A stretch of 64,000 nt of DNA from Cranoglanis bouderius. Lineage: Eukaryota > Chordata > Actinopteri > Siluriformes > Cranoglanididae. The notes beneath the pieces were generated by a model. The model was not told where the DNA came from, searched no databases, and saw nothing but the letters and a program-made list of their open reading frames with translations. The position numbers were made by a program, and so were the translations under genes. Of this stretch, positions 26,552 to 38,947 are shown one piece after another (position 1 is the stretch's first letter; every line of letters starts with the position of its first letter). The DNA lies in assembly GCA_023630585.1 (NCBI GenBank), contig CM042539.1, positions 6,213,755-6,277,754 on the forward strand, in the 5' to 3' direction.

Positions 26552-28022
26552 CAAGTGCATCTCAATAAATTAGAATGTCGTGGAAAAGTTCATTTATTTC
26601 AGTAATTCAACTCAAATTGTGAAACTCGTGTATTAAATAAATTCAATGCACACAAACTGAAGTAGTTTAAGTCTTTGGTTCTTTTAATTGTGATGATTTT
26701 GGCTCACATTTAACAAAAACCCACCAATTCACTATCTCAACAAATTAGAATACTTCATAAGACCAATAAAAAAACATTTTTAGTGAATTGTTGGCCTTCT
26801 GGAAAGTATGTTCATTTACTGTACATGTACTCAATACTTGGTAGGGGCTCCTTTTGCTTCAGTTTGTAGCACTGCTGAGGTGCTATGGAAGCCCAGGTTT
26901 CTTTGACAGTGGCCTTCAGCTCACCTGCATTTTTTGGTCTCTTGTTTCTCATTTTCCTCTTGACAATACCCCATAGATTCTCTATGGGGTTCAGGTCTGG
27001 TGAGTTTGCTGGCCAGTCAAGCACACCAACACCATGGTCATTTAACCAACTTTTGGTGTTTTTGGCAGTGTGGGCAGGTGCCAAATCCTGCTGGAAAATG
27101 AAATCAGCATCTTCAAAAAGCTGGTCAGCAGAAGGAAGCATGAAGTGTACCAAAATTTCTTGGTAAATGGGTGCAGTGACTTTGGTTTTCAAAAAACACA
27201 ATGGACCAACACCAGCAGATGACATTGCACCCCAAATCATCACAGACTGTGGAAACTTAACACTGGACTTCAAGCAACTTGGGCTATGAGCTTCTCCACC
27301 CTTCCTCCAGACTCTAGGACCTTGGTTTCCAAATGAAATACAAAACTTGCTCTCATCTGAAAAGAGGACTTTGGACCACTGGGCAACAGTCCAGTTCTTC
27401 TTCTCCTTAGCCCAGGTAAGACGCCTCTGACGTTGTCTGTGGTTCAGGAGTGGCTTAACAAGAGGAATACGACAACTGTAGCCAAATTCCTTGGCACGTC
27501 TGTGTGTGGTGGCTCTTGATGCCTTGACCCCAGCCTCAGTCCATTCCTTGTGAAGTTCACTCAAATTCTTGAATCAATTTTGCTTGACAATCCTCATAAG
27601 GCTGCGGTTCTCTCGGTTGGTTGTGCATCTTTTTCTTCCACACTTTTTCCTTCCACTCAACTTTCTGTTAACATGCTTGGATACAGCACTCTGTGAACAG
27701 CCAGCTTCTTTGGCAGTGAATGTTTGTGGCTTACCTAGTGAACCAAACTGAGAGAGCATTTTGAAGGCTCTGGAAACCTTTGCAGGTGTTTTGAGTTGAT
27801 TAGCTGATTGGCATGTCACCATATTCTAATTTGTTGAGATAGTGAATTGGTGGGTTTTTATTAAATGTGAGCCAAAATCATCACAATTAAAAGAACCAAA
27901 GACTTAAACTACTTCAGTCTGTGTGCATTGAATTTATTTAATACACGAGTTTCACAATTTGAGTTGAATTACTGAAATAAATGAACTTTTCCACGACATT
28001 CTAATTTATTGAGATGCACCTG
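26552..28022 (-). mobile_element. Tc1-like DD34E transposon, nearly intact
   Basis: A complete 1471-bp element with TA on both sides. The left end CAAGTGCATCTCAATAAATT and the right end (reverse complement CAGGTGCATCTCAATAAATT) form terminal repeats of about 200 bp (26552-26756 and 27824-28022), very similar throughout. The body is a single transposase gene on the minus strand, split only by one stop codon. It is the youngest-looking mobile element in the window. Confidence 0.97.
26812..27822 (-). pseudogene. Tc1 transposase with one in-frame stop
   Basis: Cut-and-paste transposase, 336 codons from ATG 27822 to the stop at 26814-26812. The N-terminal part (82 residues) holds two helix-turn-helix regions (VSRAFKMLSQ..., then CSQSAVSKHV) and a basic GRKKCGRKR linker. 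Codon 83 is TGA (27576-27574); after it the same frame continues for 253 residues with no other break. Catalytic residues are all present: Asp156 in LFSDESKF, Asp246 in FQQDLAPAHT and Glu281 in SPDLNPIENLW, with exactly 34 residues between the last two, i.e. DD34E. The start codon adjoins the inner edge of the terminal repeat. Without readthrough, neither half would be a full enzyme. Confidence 0.95.
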
Positions 28023-29058
28023 TATACCTTCTAAAGCTAACTAGTTAAACGTAAATTAAACGACGCGCTAACAGTGCGAAATTGACCTGTTTGATTTGCG
28101 TGCTACATGCTCCGCTTTATACTAGCTTCGTTCTCAGATCAGATTAGCAAAGCAAGCTAACTATACTAGCTACGTACACTCAACAGAGCCATCAACGATC
28201 TCAGCTACTTCCTTCCAAACTTTATTTTTCTCCGTAGTGTCTCCGTAAACATTTCTTGAGCGGATGTAAATGACAGGATAAGACGAAGAAGAAGTTTGTC
28301 TTCCATTTTTATGTCAAAAGGGAAATGGGAACTAATTGCGGGTAGGAACTAAAACTAAAACTTGTGAGTGAGGAACTGATGGAACGTCGGACCACACGTG
28401 CCATAAGACTGGGCTAAGAAATCATTTGAGACAATCACTTGGTGAGAAAATCTCAGCTGAAATGTCACTGTTGCTGGAATTGTGGCTCCGTGTCACACAC
28501 GTACGTAGAAAATGTATGACGTTTTGTCGCTTCCTAGTGTGAAAGTAGCCTGAGAAAAATTGGGTGTGTACAATCAGCAAAAAAAATGGCTCCAAACTGT
28601 AAAATGAAAGGTGTCGTCTCGGTCAGTGGGTTACACAGGACTAAGTAATAAACACAACATGAGTCACATCCCATCAGCAGATCTCATACACACACACACA
28701 TGCACGTCTGGTAAAAAGCCACGGGCTGATGATGTCATGCTGCCGTGTAAACACTGGTGATTTGTGAAGCTGTCGGCTGTAACACCTCTCGCTCTCTCTC
28801 CTCTCAGGCTGATTTGTTGCACTACAAAGGAAGATGAAACAGATGTTCTCTCACTCGAGCACAGAAAACGAACTAGAGAGAGAAGGAAAGATGTGACAAA
28901 CACACTCGAAATTCAAGTAATGGAGGGATAATTGTCAGGGATGAAAAAAGAAGAGATGTATGAGGGCGCATTAGTACAGATGATCCAACTCAAATTCTCA
29001 CACTTATACAGAAAGAAGGAGATCAAACTTGCAGGACATCAACACGATCAACTGTTAC

Positions 29059-29059
29059 C

Positions 29060-29148
<89 letters not shown>
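29059..29148. repeat. (AAT)n(ATT)n palindromic microsatellite
   Basis: About 45 bp of AAT repeat runs straight into about 45 bp of ATT repeat, so the whole 90 bp is a near-perfect palindrome. More diverged ACT/AAT triplets continue at 29150-29200 and 29525-29690. Confidence 0.95.
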
Positions 29149-29149
<1 letters not shown>

Positions 29150-29202
29150 ATTATACTGCTACTGCTACTAATAATAATACTACTAATAAATACCTATAGT
29201 GT

Positions 29203-29535
29203 TACTACTACGCCACAGCCATATCACCCTGCAGCTCTCGCCTGGTTTCCCACTGAAGCTAAGGATGGGAGATCTCCTGGGGAAAACTAACCTGGCTGCT
29301 GGAATTGGTATTAGGGAGGCCAGTAGGTGGTGCTATCCCTGTGGTCTGTGGTGGTGCCCCAGTATAGTAGGGGGGACACTATATTGTAAATAAAAAAATA
29401 AAAATTTTTAAAAAAAAAGAGCACCGTCTTTCCTGACTCTCTGTGGTCATTAAAAATCCCAGGACACTTCTTGTAAAGAGTAGGGCTATAACCCTTCCTG
29501 GGTGAAATTGGCCCTTATCTATCATGGCCTACTAC
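29203..29535 (+). mobile_element. 5S-rRNA-derived SINE (SINE3 type)
   Basis: The head resembles 5S rRNA: CCACAGCCATATCACCCTGC, TCTCGCCTGGTTTCCCACTG, AAGCTAAG and GATGGGAGATCTCCTGGG, i.e. the internal promoter region of 5S genes with a deletion between AAGCTAAG and GATGGG. The body continues GTAGGTGGTGCTATCCCTGT, CCCAGTATAGTAGGGGGGAC, TGACTCTCTGTGGTCATTAA and AAATCCCAGGACACTTCTTG, and ends ATCATGGCC. Recognised as the fish SINE3 type from memory. Confidence 0.8.
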
Positions 29536-30346
29536 TAATAATGATATTACCACTAATAACAATACTTATACTGTTACTAATTCTACTGCCAATAATAAGA
29601 ATAATAATAGGAATACTACTAATAATTATAATAAAATAATACTAATACTTACACTACTACTACTACTACTAATAATAATATCCTTTGTATATATAGCACC
29701 TTTACAGTGTGAAGTTAAACAAGTTAGTTTAACTTCACTCAACGCCAGCACCACTGACAGCAGTGGCACCTCCACCACCACCAAGTCTAGTTCTTCTTAT
29801 TACTAATTTCTATCCCTGAAATCCCCTTAAAAATATAATTCAGACAGGAAGGAAGCTGTTGAAGAAAAACTATTTCAGCCATTTGACCTCGCTGTGACCT
29901 GGACCCTGTTTGGATCAACTCCTAAATCTAACCAGATCATCTGCTGGTTACAGGATCATTCCATATCAATCCGAAAAAAAGAAACGGTCGCACTGACAAA
30001 CCCGAAAACATTATGCCTCTCTCACTCAGTGGAATTTCAGTGGCAGGAAAAATAACAAAATAAAATATAAAATATAGAATATTAAAAAAGTTTGCAAAAA
30101 ATACAATAAATGGAATAAACATAAAAATAATGTAACAATAACGGGCCAGTAGACGTAGGGCAAATAATAAACTAAGGCTTGTTAAATGATAATTAAAATA
30201 AAAATAAAAAAAATATTTAGTGACAGATGAAGCCTAAAGGATGTTTATTGGTGTGTTCCAGGTCTCTGGTGCATATAAACAAAAAGCAGCACTCTTTTTA
30301 ATTCTTTTTGAAACTCCCACTGAGTCTTATAGAGCTATTGTTCATG

Positions 30347-30348
<2 letters not shown>

Positions 30349-30417
<69 letters not shown>
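30349..30417. repeat. (CA)n microsatellite
   Basis: About 68 bp of uninterrupted CA. Confidence 0.97.
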
Positions 30418-30418
<1 letters not shown>

Positions 30419-30769
30419 CAAGAACAGCAAGTCCTGTTGAGACATTGTGCATCAAAGTACAGAATATAATTTCCATTCATATGCAAGATGAAGATCAACT
30501 AAAAGCCGACTGTCCTACACTTCCTGAATGCCCACTTGCTTCTTCCTCTCATACAAACAGCACAGCGTTCTCTATAGCATTAAGGCTTTCATTGTTCATA
30601 AAAACTGAATTCATGCAAGAAAGAAAGAGGTTGAAAATGAGCCTAAGAGAGAAAAAAACCAGAGTCACTTTCACAATACCTCTAAAAAAAAAAAAAAAGA
30701 GTGAAATAAGCAAGGCTGCTTATTCAACTTCAATACAACAACTTCACACTGCAAACATGCTTATCGTTC

Positions 30770-31255
30770 ATTATACCACAGCACTGCTGAATTCTGGATT
30801 GTGATTGGTCAGAAGGTGTTGATTAGTTTTCTTTAACAGCAGCTCTGACAGTAGCGCAGCTGCAAATCTCAGGTTTCTAATACATTATGGTTTCTATAGT
30901 AACAGCTTGTTGATAAATGTGTGTAAAAGTTGATATGGTGAAGTTTCCTGTAAGGAGATGTTTATTTAACTCCTTACTGATGTAAGGAGTCTCCAGTGTC
31001 AGTATAAACAACTGTCATACTGTAACTGCTATAATACAAGTGAGAACAGGAAATAACTTGTTTCACGGAACATTAAATGTAACTATAAACGGATAAAAAT
31101 ATGATGTGCTGTTCTTTAATAAATAAAATTTCTGATCACTGCCAAGCTGAAATACTTAGAGACATGCTGTTATAGGGAAATAATCCCATTCATGGTAGTG
31201 ACGGTAACTCCGCTTCACCGCGTGACACCGAGTGTTTTATTCCTTACATGAGTAA
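30770..31255 (+). repeat. foldback-family repeat, near full half-element
   Basis: Starts with the outer end TATACCACAGC...ATTCTGGATTGTGATTGGTCAGAAGG. It then carries GGAGTCTCCAGTGTCAG, ACATTAAATGTAACTATAAA and the central GCTGTTATAGGGAAATAATC, and ends GAGTGTTTTATTCC. The middle is shortened relative to other copies. Confidence 0.85.
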
Positions 31256-32311
31256 TATGTTCATAAACAAATATATACAATAATAAAATTAATGTGGAAA
31301 ATGTAAAATATAGAAGTCAAAAATTTCAGCGAATGAGTGTTGAATCAAATGAATTTGACTCACTCAAAAGGTTCGTTTAAAAGAATCAAATGAGTGGTGT
31401 GATTAAGGTCCGGAATCTAGGACCTGCTAAAACATGGTTGCGTTACCTCTGGACAGGACGTGTGTGTAGTGATAAAACCTCAAACATGCTTTTTCATCTG
31501 TTCTTACACATCAGATAAAAAAGGACTGAACAGCAAAGTGGTACGAATTTGAGCCAAAATAGTGTGTTTGAGCCATCAGGCCCAGCTAGCACAACCATTA
31601 AAGTGCATCTTCACTCCTTAGCACCGTGATTTTGGCTCTTAAGCGGTCAAATTGCTGTTATTTGATGTTTATGCAGCGTTTGAAAACGCTAAAACCCCAA
31701 CCCCTTTTTCCTTCGCTTTTCTGTCTTTGCGTATTCCTCTGTGTGTGATGCCTCAGCGCTTGTCTGTACCTGACAGCTCCCAATTATATTTTCATGGCTC
31801 TCTGAGTGTTCCTCAGGGACGCTTCGTGGCTCCACTCGGCTTGTCCTCTCTCCCCGAGACATTTCACACTCCGCGTCCGGTCACGGCGTGTTCACTCGCT
31901 CTGCTCTGTCTCGACCGCTTTCTCACAACCTATCACTTTTGTAGTGTTAAATATAGTAAAGCGGACTCAGTTTGTGATGATGAACTCTGAATAATTTCAT
32001 GGATCGTCCCATCTGAGGTGGCGTGATCGATATTGTAATTTCCTTTAAGTTCCACCGCAGTAACATCAGCAGTGACTCCAGCTGTGAAGCGTTTTTTTCT
32101 GCATTTAAACCATAACGTACATATTTTTGTAAAGAAACATTCAAATATGCAAGTCTTTAAAGTAGACAGATGCAGTCAGATTTCTGTCCACGCACAGACA
32201 GCAATTTCATGCAAAACATATGGACGACTTTCAATATTGAACCATCTGTCCCACGTCTCCCTGAAGCAGAAAACACACGCAACGTGCAAAAAACGTGTCG
32301 ATTCACAGAAT

Positions 32312-32452
32312 TTAAGTAAGCAATAAAACACCCCATGTTGTGCCATTAGGATACATTTTTCTATCGTTTATAGTTACATTTAAGAAGTTAGTTCTTGTTC
32401 TCACTTACGTTACAGCAGCTATAAACAGTCGTTCCCTCACCAGCACAGGCGA
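32312..32452 (-). repeat. foldback-family repeat, fragment
   Basis: Minus-strand fragment: AATAAAACACCCCATGTTGT, TTTATAGTTACATTTAAG, TTCTTGTTCTCACTTACG and CAGCTATAAACAGTCGTTCC. Confidence 0.75.
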
Positions 32453-32624
32453 TTGCTTTAAGACACGGTTATTGAAGGTGGTGCATGTGTTAGGTGTTCG
32501 CGTACACAGTGTTTTCACTGGACGACAGATTAACGCTAATCGGACAACAGGCTTTTAATGCGTCATTTTAAGTCCCGCCCAGAGGCACGGCTTCACTGGG
32601 AGTGAACGAAGAAGAAGAAGCCTT

Positions 32625-32825
32625 TATTTATCACTTATACATTACAGCACAGTGAAATTATTTTCTTCACATATCCCAGCTTGTTAGGAAGTTGTGGTCA
32701 GAGCACAGGGTCAGCCATGATATGGCGCCCGTGAAGCAGAGAGGGTTAAGGGCCTTGCTCAAGGGCCCAACAGTGGGCTTGAACCCCTGACCTTCCGATC
32801 AGTATCCCAGAGCCTTGAACAGGTG
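32625..32825 (-). mobile_element. tRNA-derived SINE with L2-like tail
   Basis: Read on the minus strand: GGAAGGTCAGGGGTTCAAGC (tRNA B-box type), GGGCCCTTGAGCAAGGCCCT, TAACCCTCTCTGC, then ATTTCACTGTGCTGTAATGT, ATAAGTGATAAATAAAGG and a CTT tail. The A box is lost. The last part resembles the L2 tail at 12556-12785, as expected for a SINE sharing a LINE tail. Confidence 0.75.
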
Positions 32826-33191
32826 AGTTTTGCACAGAAAATAAAACATCTCAAAGTTTCTCGGACAGTGTGCTCTTCGTTTGTCCTGCCTGGATGCACC
32901 GTTTCTCCTTATGATGATTGGTGGACCTCTCAAAGGGGTGGAACCTTGTAACCAGACGCCAATCACAGAAACGGGAATGAACATGACTGGCATGTCAAAC
33001 TAACATTTTGGCACCAGTCAGAATCGTTTGGAGCCTGCAGTAGGTGTAATTTGTAAATATCGTAAAGAAACTGTAAGTATAAAGTTCTATTTTATTATTT
33101 TAATTCATTTCTGAACTGTATTGTTTATAAATCTAGTTGTGCTTTCGCTATTTTAATGACCACCAATGGCCAGTTTTCTCCTTCTTAATAA

Positions 33192-33263
<72 letters not shown>
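33192..33263. repeat. (CA)n microsatellite
   Basis: About 71 bp of uninterrupted CA. Confidence 0.97.
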
Positions 33264-33265
<2 letters not shown>

Positions 33266-33284
33266 GGAAAATCCTCTGTCCTGA

Positions 33285-33590
33285 AGATTTTGCAAAACTT
33301 TACAGCTTTACCTCTGATACTGGAGACTCCTTCCATAAATCTTAAATAAACGTCGCCTTATAGAAAACCTCACATATTTTTAAAAATCCATTTATGGAAC
33401 GTCTGTCCGTTCGAGTCCCTGTGAACGAGCTGTTGCTATTGAAACAATAACGTGTCAGTACGAGCGCATTAATATAAACCTGTGATTTGAAGCTGCGCTA
33501 CTTTTGGAGCCGCTGTTATAGAAAACTAATCAACACCTTCTGACCAATCACAATCCAGAATTCAACAGCGGTCTTATCTCAGATTCACTG
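33285..33590 (-). repeat. foldback-family repeat, outer half
   Basis: Minus-strand copy: ACTGGAGACTCCTTCCATAA, GAACGAGCTGTTGCTATTGA, CATTAATATAAACCTGTGAT, GAAAACTAATCAACACCTTC, CTGACCAATCACAATCCAGA and ATTCAACAGCGG at the outer end. Confidence 0.85.
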
Positions 33591-34349
33591 TGATATTGTT
33601 TAATATTATATATGGTATTTATTAAACCATCCTGTTCTGTCATCAGATATAGAATGATATTGAATCAGATATTGCTGTTTATTATCTCAAACACCAGGGC
33701 AGGTTTTACATGTAACCCTACTGGGGGAAAATGGATGCTTTTTTCATCACAGAAGAACGAAGTGACGTTCAGCACTTTTTCTTACCTTCTGAGCGACAGG
33801 TTGCAAGCAAGAAAACCCAAAAATGGAGGACAAAGTGAGACAAAACGAGTCTTAGTGAGCGAATATGATTGAATGATTAATATACATTACTGATTAGAAT
33901 AAATCTAAACTATAGTGCAAGCTAGGCTTGTTAGATAGCTAGGACTGAACTGCATCGTTATGGTTACAGTGTGAACGCCACATAAGCTGTTCAGCACAAA
34001 ACTGACCCTTCCAGCACTTTCTCTGTAAAATAAAACGTATAGTGTTAAAGTAGCTTAGTCATGTTAAACCTAGAACCACTTTCCACCTCCATGAACACTC
34101 TTAAAGTGTGTAGAGGGCCAATTTTTTATTTTATTTTTTATTTTTGGCGCTAAAACGACCAGCAATTTAGCCCTCAGATGGTGTTATTGATGACCCGAGA
34201 CTGAATTAAAGTGTGTTAGCGGAGGTGGTGTGAGAAGGTAAAACGCCAAAGTGAGGGCGAGGCGGCCTTCAGCTCTGATTCACACACTGAGTCAATAAGC
34301 ATCAGGCCTAAGTGTGTTATCAGTGACCAAATTATGTTAGTGTATATGG

Positions 34350-34376
34350 CGTGTGTGTGTGTGTGTGTGTGTGTGT
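34350..34376. repeat. (GT)n microsatellite
   Basis: Short GT run of about 26 bp. Confidence 0.9.
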
Positions 34377-34561
34377 TAAAGTAATACTTACAGAATGTTA
34401 GCAATAACTCACTGTTCGGTGAGTTTTTTTTTTTTTGTCATAGATAAAAAAAGAAAGAAAGAAAGCAAACCACACTATGAATATTTCATATTTTCTAATG
34501 TTGTTTTAACTTTGTTTGTCTAAAAAACAAGAAAAAAATAAGTAAGGGATAAAACACTGTG

Positions 34562-35128
34562 TATACTGTTACGGCCCAAAGTGTATTATTCCTCTTACGC
34601 CACATCAGTTCATTAATTTTTTAAAAATTATTAAACAATGACACGGCATACTTTTTATCCTTTATAGTTACATATAACGGTTTGGAACATCCATGAAACA
34701 AGTTGTCATTTACAGAATGTTATAGCAGCTATAAACAGTCGTTCCCTCGTTTTTTCCACACATTTGTAGTTAATAAGACAGAAAAACAGTTTGTCATGTT
34801 ATCAAGAAACCGCAAAAAAATTAAAACTTTCCTGAAGATGTCGGAAAACATAAAGTTATAGCTTTACCTCTGACTGTTACAAAGCGCTGACACTGGAGAC
34901 TCCTTCCATAAATGATAAAGAAATAAACATCGCCTTACAGAAAACGGCTCCATATCGATGATTATACAGTATATAGGTTTTAGGTTCTTTGTTAAATAAT
35001 ATCAAAGTCCCTGTGACTGAGCTGTTGCTATAGAAACAGTAACGTACAGTATTAGAAACGAGCGCTTTAATATAAACCTGCGATTTGCAGCTTCACTACT
35101 GTCAGAGCTGCTGTTCAAAAAAATGAAT
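34562..35128 (-). repeat. foldback-family repeat, long copy
   Basis: One of the longest copies. Reading plus-strand: GGCCCAAAGTGTATTATTCC, TTTATCCTTTATAGTTACAT, GCTATAAACAGTCGTTCCCT, a CTTTCCTGAAGATGTCGGAAAA part seen only here, CACTGGAGACTCCTTCCATA, TGAGCTGTTGCTATAGAAAC and TTTAATATAAACCTGCGATT. It ends in a degraded GAATCAACATA. Confidence 0.85.
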
Positions 35129-36225
35129 CAACATATTGCGTGGTATAAACACAATTACAGGACAAACTGTCAGCATTTACAGCATTTTCAGTCCATTACT
35201 CCAACATCACTCCAACACACACTTACACACACACAAAAAGCAGCACGAAATAAAAAGCATGACTCATTAGTGCGTAAGCGGCTTCCTCCCGGAAAACATT
35301 TCAAAACGAGTCAATGCAGATCGACCGAGGTTTTAAACACATTAAAGCGAGTCAGGTATGGAGCATGGAGAAATCTCTTCACTTGATAAACATGCCTTTT
35401 AGTCTAAAAACACATCTTCACTCTGTTCCAAGATGAGGCTGGCTTTATTTTTGCTCCGACGAGGGAAATGGGTATCTTGAACGAACACACAGAATGAAAT
35501 AAAAGTGCTGGAGGAAATAAGGCCGGTCCTGTGTAAGGTTAACTCATCGAACAAAACAGACGGCTGACACGAACCCCGAGGGAACGGAGAAGACAAAGAT
35601 AAATAAATAAATAAATGAATGAATGAATGAATTGAGTGTGGAGGTGATGAGCGTCTTATCCGGCTCGAGAAATCAGTCTCCAGCTCTCAGATTAATCCCA
35701 TTAGATGTTGGTAAACAGCAGCTCTCTCACAATCAGGGCTAAACTGTTCCATTTGCATGTTCAAGACGCAATCAACACTCTTGTGTTTCTCTGTTGTTCT
35801 GTGTGCGATTAGGGGCACGCGGACAAATTTAAAGAGGCGGAATCATCGACAAAAGGAACTCCAGATGGTCCTGCCTGTTTGGGCTGATGCTCCTTTCAAG
35901 TGTTCAACTGAAGCTCTGATTTCCCATTTGACAAAAAAACAAAAACAAAACAAAACAACAACAACAAAAAAACCCTTACTTCATTCATATTTTTGCATTC
36001 TTCCTGCTAAAAGTTTTGTCGTTTCTGAACTGCAAAACAGCGAAACAAAACATGAAAATCATTTCACATTCCAACCTTAAAGTCGAGAAAATAAGGTACA
36101 AAAAGACCAACATAAAATGAGCCTTTTTGTTCACGTGATTAAAATAAAATAGCATGTTGTATAGCACCCATTTTGCATGTTTGTCTTAACATGTAGAGCG
36201 ATGACGCTGATTCAATATTCGCAGC

Positions 36226-36462
36226 ACACTGCAAGGAATAAAACACTCAGCGTGGTGCTGTTATAGGAAAATAATCAACAATTACTGGTAATGGGTTGAA
36301 GTGGATTTACTGTCATCACCCCGAAGCTGATTATTTTCCTATAGCAGCACGTCCCCAAGTGTTTTATTCCTCTTAAACCACAGCTACTGTTGTTTTTAAT
36401 CATTAAAAAGAACACGACGTTCTTTTTATCCATTTATAGTTGTATCAGTTGCTCTGATTGTC
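36226..36462. repeat. foldback-family repeat, central palindrome
   Basis: Shows the symmetry of the family. AAGGAATAAAACACT...GTGCTGTTATAGGAAAATAA lies on one side of a roughly 50-bp centre, and TTATTTTCCTATAGCAGCAC...AAGTGTTTTATTCC on the other. The right arm continues into TTTTATCCATTTATAGTTG. Confidence 0.85.
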
Positions 36463-37400
36463 ATATAGTTGTTTTTTTTTTTCCGTAAAGAAAGAAATTG
36501 ACACCCTTTTTTGCAATTATTCTTTGTAATCTGCCTGCAACATGCCAACTAACCTCACTGCACACGCACAATCTTTAATCCAGATCTTATCGCATGTCAG
36601 GTAACGGGGTAGAGACGGATGTACGTGCAGATAGGGATAGTGAACGTTTAATATACATACAAAAATACAACACAAAATGAGAACCATGGAACACAAAAGG
36701 CTGGAAACAAACATAGACGAAGTGACAGGATACGACGGCAAAGAAAGACAAACACAAGACAACCAGTGCAGTGCAAAATGTGACTATATATACACAAGTG
36801 CTCCTTAACAACAATGTGAAACTGGTGCAGGTGGTCATGTGACAGTGATGCAGTGGGGTGCAGTGGTTGCTGGGAACTGTAGTCCCAAGTTCGTTCCAGA
36901 ATATCCATGACATCGCATTTCTTTCTCAGACAGAAGGTCATGATTCTCAAAATTCCAAGCTGTCTTAAAGCCTTAAAATTGTCCTAAACCTTTAGAGTAA
37001 AATAGTAGTATACGTTTTTTTTTTTTTTTTTTAAAAGTTCCTTTAATGAATATTAAACATTTTACATATTTAGTTACGATTTCGAAAAAATCCGTTCTTC
37101 CAAGCTCATTCCTACCATCTGAGGAAAAAAATTAAACCTTTCAATGAGTCAGTGTAGTTTTTTTTAAACCTTGTACAACAACCACAAGACCTACACGATC
37201 ACATGCTGCGAGCACGCCGGAAAAAAAAAGTAACAAAAGGTTTCCGACCTGCTCTCGGCAATTCACAAATATGCAGTAAAAGTTTACACACCCCAGTGAA
37301 TAAGGTTGTGGTTTTATAGTCGTTTGAGTACGAGAGGAAAGCTGTTCTATAAATGAAACAACCCCGAAGTTCTCCACTAAAGGATAATAAATGCTTGCTT

Positions 37401-37402
<2 letters not shown>

Positions 37403-37441
<39 letters not shown>
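37403..37441. repeat. poly-T run (39 bp)
   Basis: Uninterrupted T run. It could be the poly-A tail of a minus-strand retro-insertion, but no recognisable body follows it. Confidence 0.85.
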
Positions 37442-37447
<6 letters not shown>

Positions 37448-37971
37448 TCACTATTTTTTTCTCTCATGCTCTTCATGCTATTCTCAGGCCAATTCCAAGC
37501 CCCAGCGAGTCTGATAATCGATTGTGGAGGTGTGCTATGGTCCACGTCGTCGGTATAGGTCACGATCAGGACGTGAATGCAGATGTGATGTGATTTGGAG
37601 ATCTCTTTCTTAAGCACACCAAAATGAACTTCAGACAGGAAGCCTTGATGATGAGGTGAACATTAAAAGATGTTATTTTTGCTTAGCCAGCATGTTCCGC
37701 TAATCCGTCTCGCGAACGTGTGGGATGAGTTTAAAGAAGCTGACACATGCAACTATGCATTAACCTCGGGTACTGTGGCTCCTGTCTGCCTCACCGATTT
37801 ACTGCTATGCCTCGAACTGCAACACTGTCAGTCATTTAACCTAGTCATCCGGTCAATCGCAGTCGCCCTGTCCGCTGTGAATTTACTGCAAAAATCATCG
37901 TGTAAAGAAATAAAACCCTCTGCGTGCAGCTCTAATAGGAAAATAATGCGTAATGTGAAAATGCATAAACT

Positions 37972-38104
37972 TTACCGCTGACACTGGAGACTCCTTCCAT
38001 AAATCTCCTTAGAGATGACTTCACAATATCATGTTTTTTTAATCAATCAGTCAACACCGTCTGACCAATCAGATCTGAGAAATCGACACCGCTGTGGTAT
38101 AAGC
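37972..38104 (-). repeat. foldback-family repeat, outer-end fragment
   Basis: ACACTGGAGACTCCTTCCAT, TCTCCTTAGAGATGACTTCA, CAACACCGTCTGACCAATCA and ACCGCTGTGGTATAA, i.e. the outer end on the minus strand with the middle deleted. Confidence 0.8.
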
Positions 38105-38947
38105 GGTATAATTTTAAAATTCTGTTTAGTCTGATTGCTGTCTTGAGAGTAGCTCAGGTCAGGAGGATAATGAACATGAATATAACGATGCCAGCCTGAT
38201 GAAACTCCTTACAGAGACTAGCTAATTAGCATAAAGTTAGACCAGGCACAGGATTTGTTATACAAAGTGTGACAACTCAATCTCTCATCAACACGAGCAC
38301 ACTAATGACGCAGCCTTCTCATTTAAAACACGTCTCATCCCGCTTGCCAAAACACTTCCACCTCCCTGTTTCATCACAATGCACCCGGCTCGAACCTCAT
38401 GAAACTTATCTGCTCCTCATTATACCACATACAAAAGGGCCGACATAATAATTCAGGCTCAGTCCCCTGTGCATGCAGCACGCTCTATTTATCAACGTCA
38501 AACATGTTTGTCCTGGACCACATGCTGGACAAATTGAAGTCTGCTGATAATAAGGGTCAAACCTTGTGCAGAGTTTCATCCATTTTCTCTCTTTTTTTTT
38601 TTTTCTTTAAGGGACTTTTTCACAAGAAGGCGATGAGGAAAATAAGTGGAGGGTAATTTACCTGGAACAGGCAACGCTGCCGGCTGGGGCCGTGTAAGGA
38701 CCATGCGTCATTTCACCGCGTTCAGGGTTGTTAAAGTAACAGGACATTTCTCATATAGACTCCAAATTACACCCACATGACCTCGGAGGCAGCAGCAGAA
38801 AGCAATTTTTTTGCCCTTAATTGGCTCCTAGTTTTGCTCCGTTAAAGTTTAGCTTAACTTATGAAAACACAGTGGCTAAAATAACACAGAATCAAGAGCT
38901 AATGCAATTTTGTCAAAATGCTTCATAAGAACGAACAATTAAGATAA

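Noticed and set aside
26812..27564. 250-codon open frame as a host gene
   Set aside because: It is the C-terminal part of a Tc1 transposase lying between terminal inverted repeats with TA target copies.
29203..29300. 5S rRNA gene
   Set aside because: Part of the 5S internal promoter region is deleted and the sequence continues into a SINE body with no T-run terminator.
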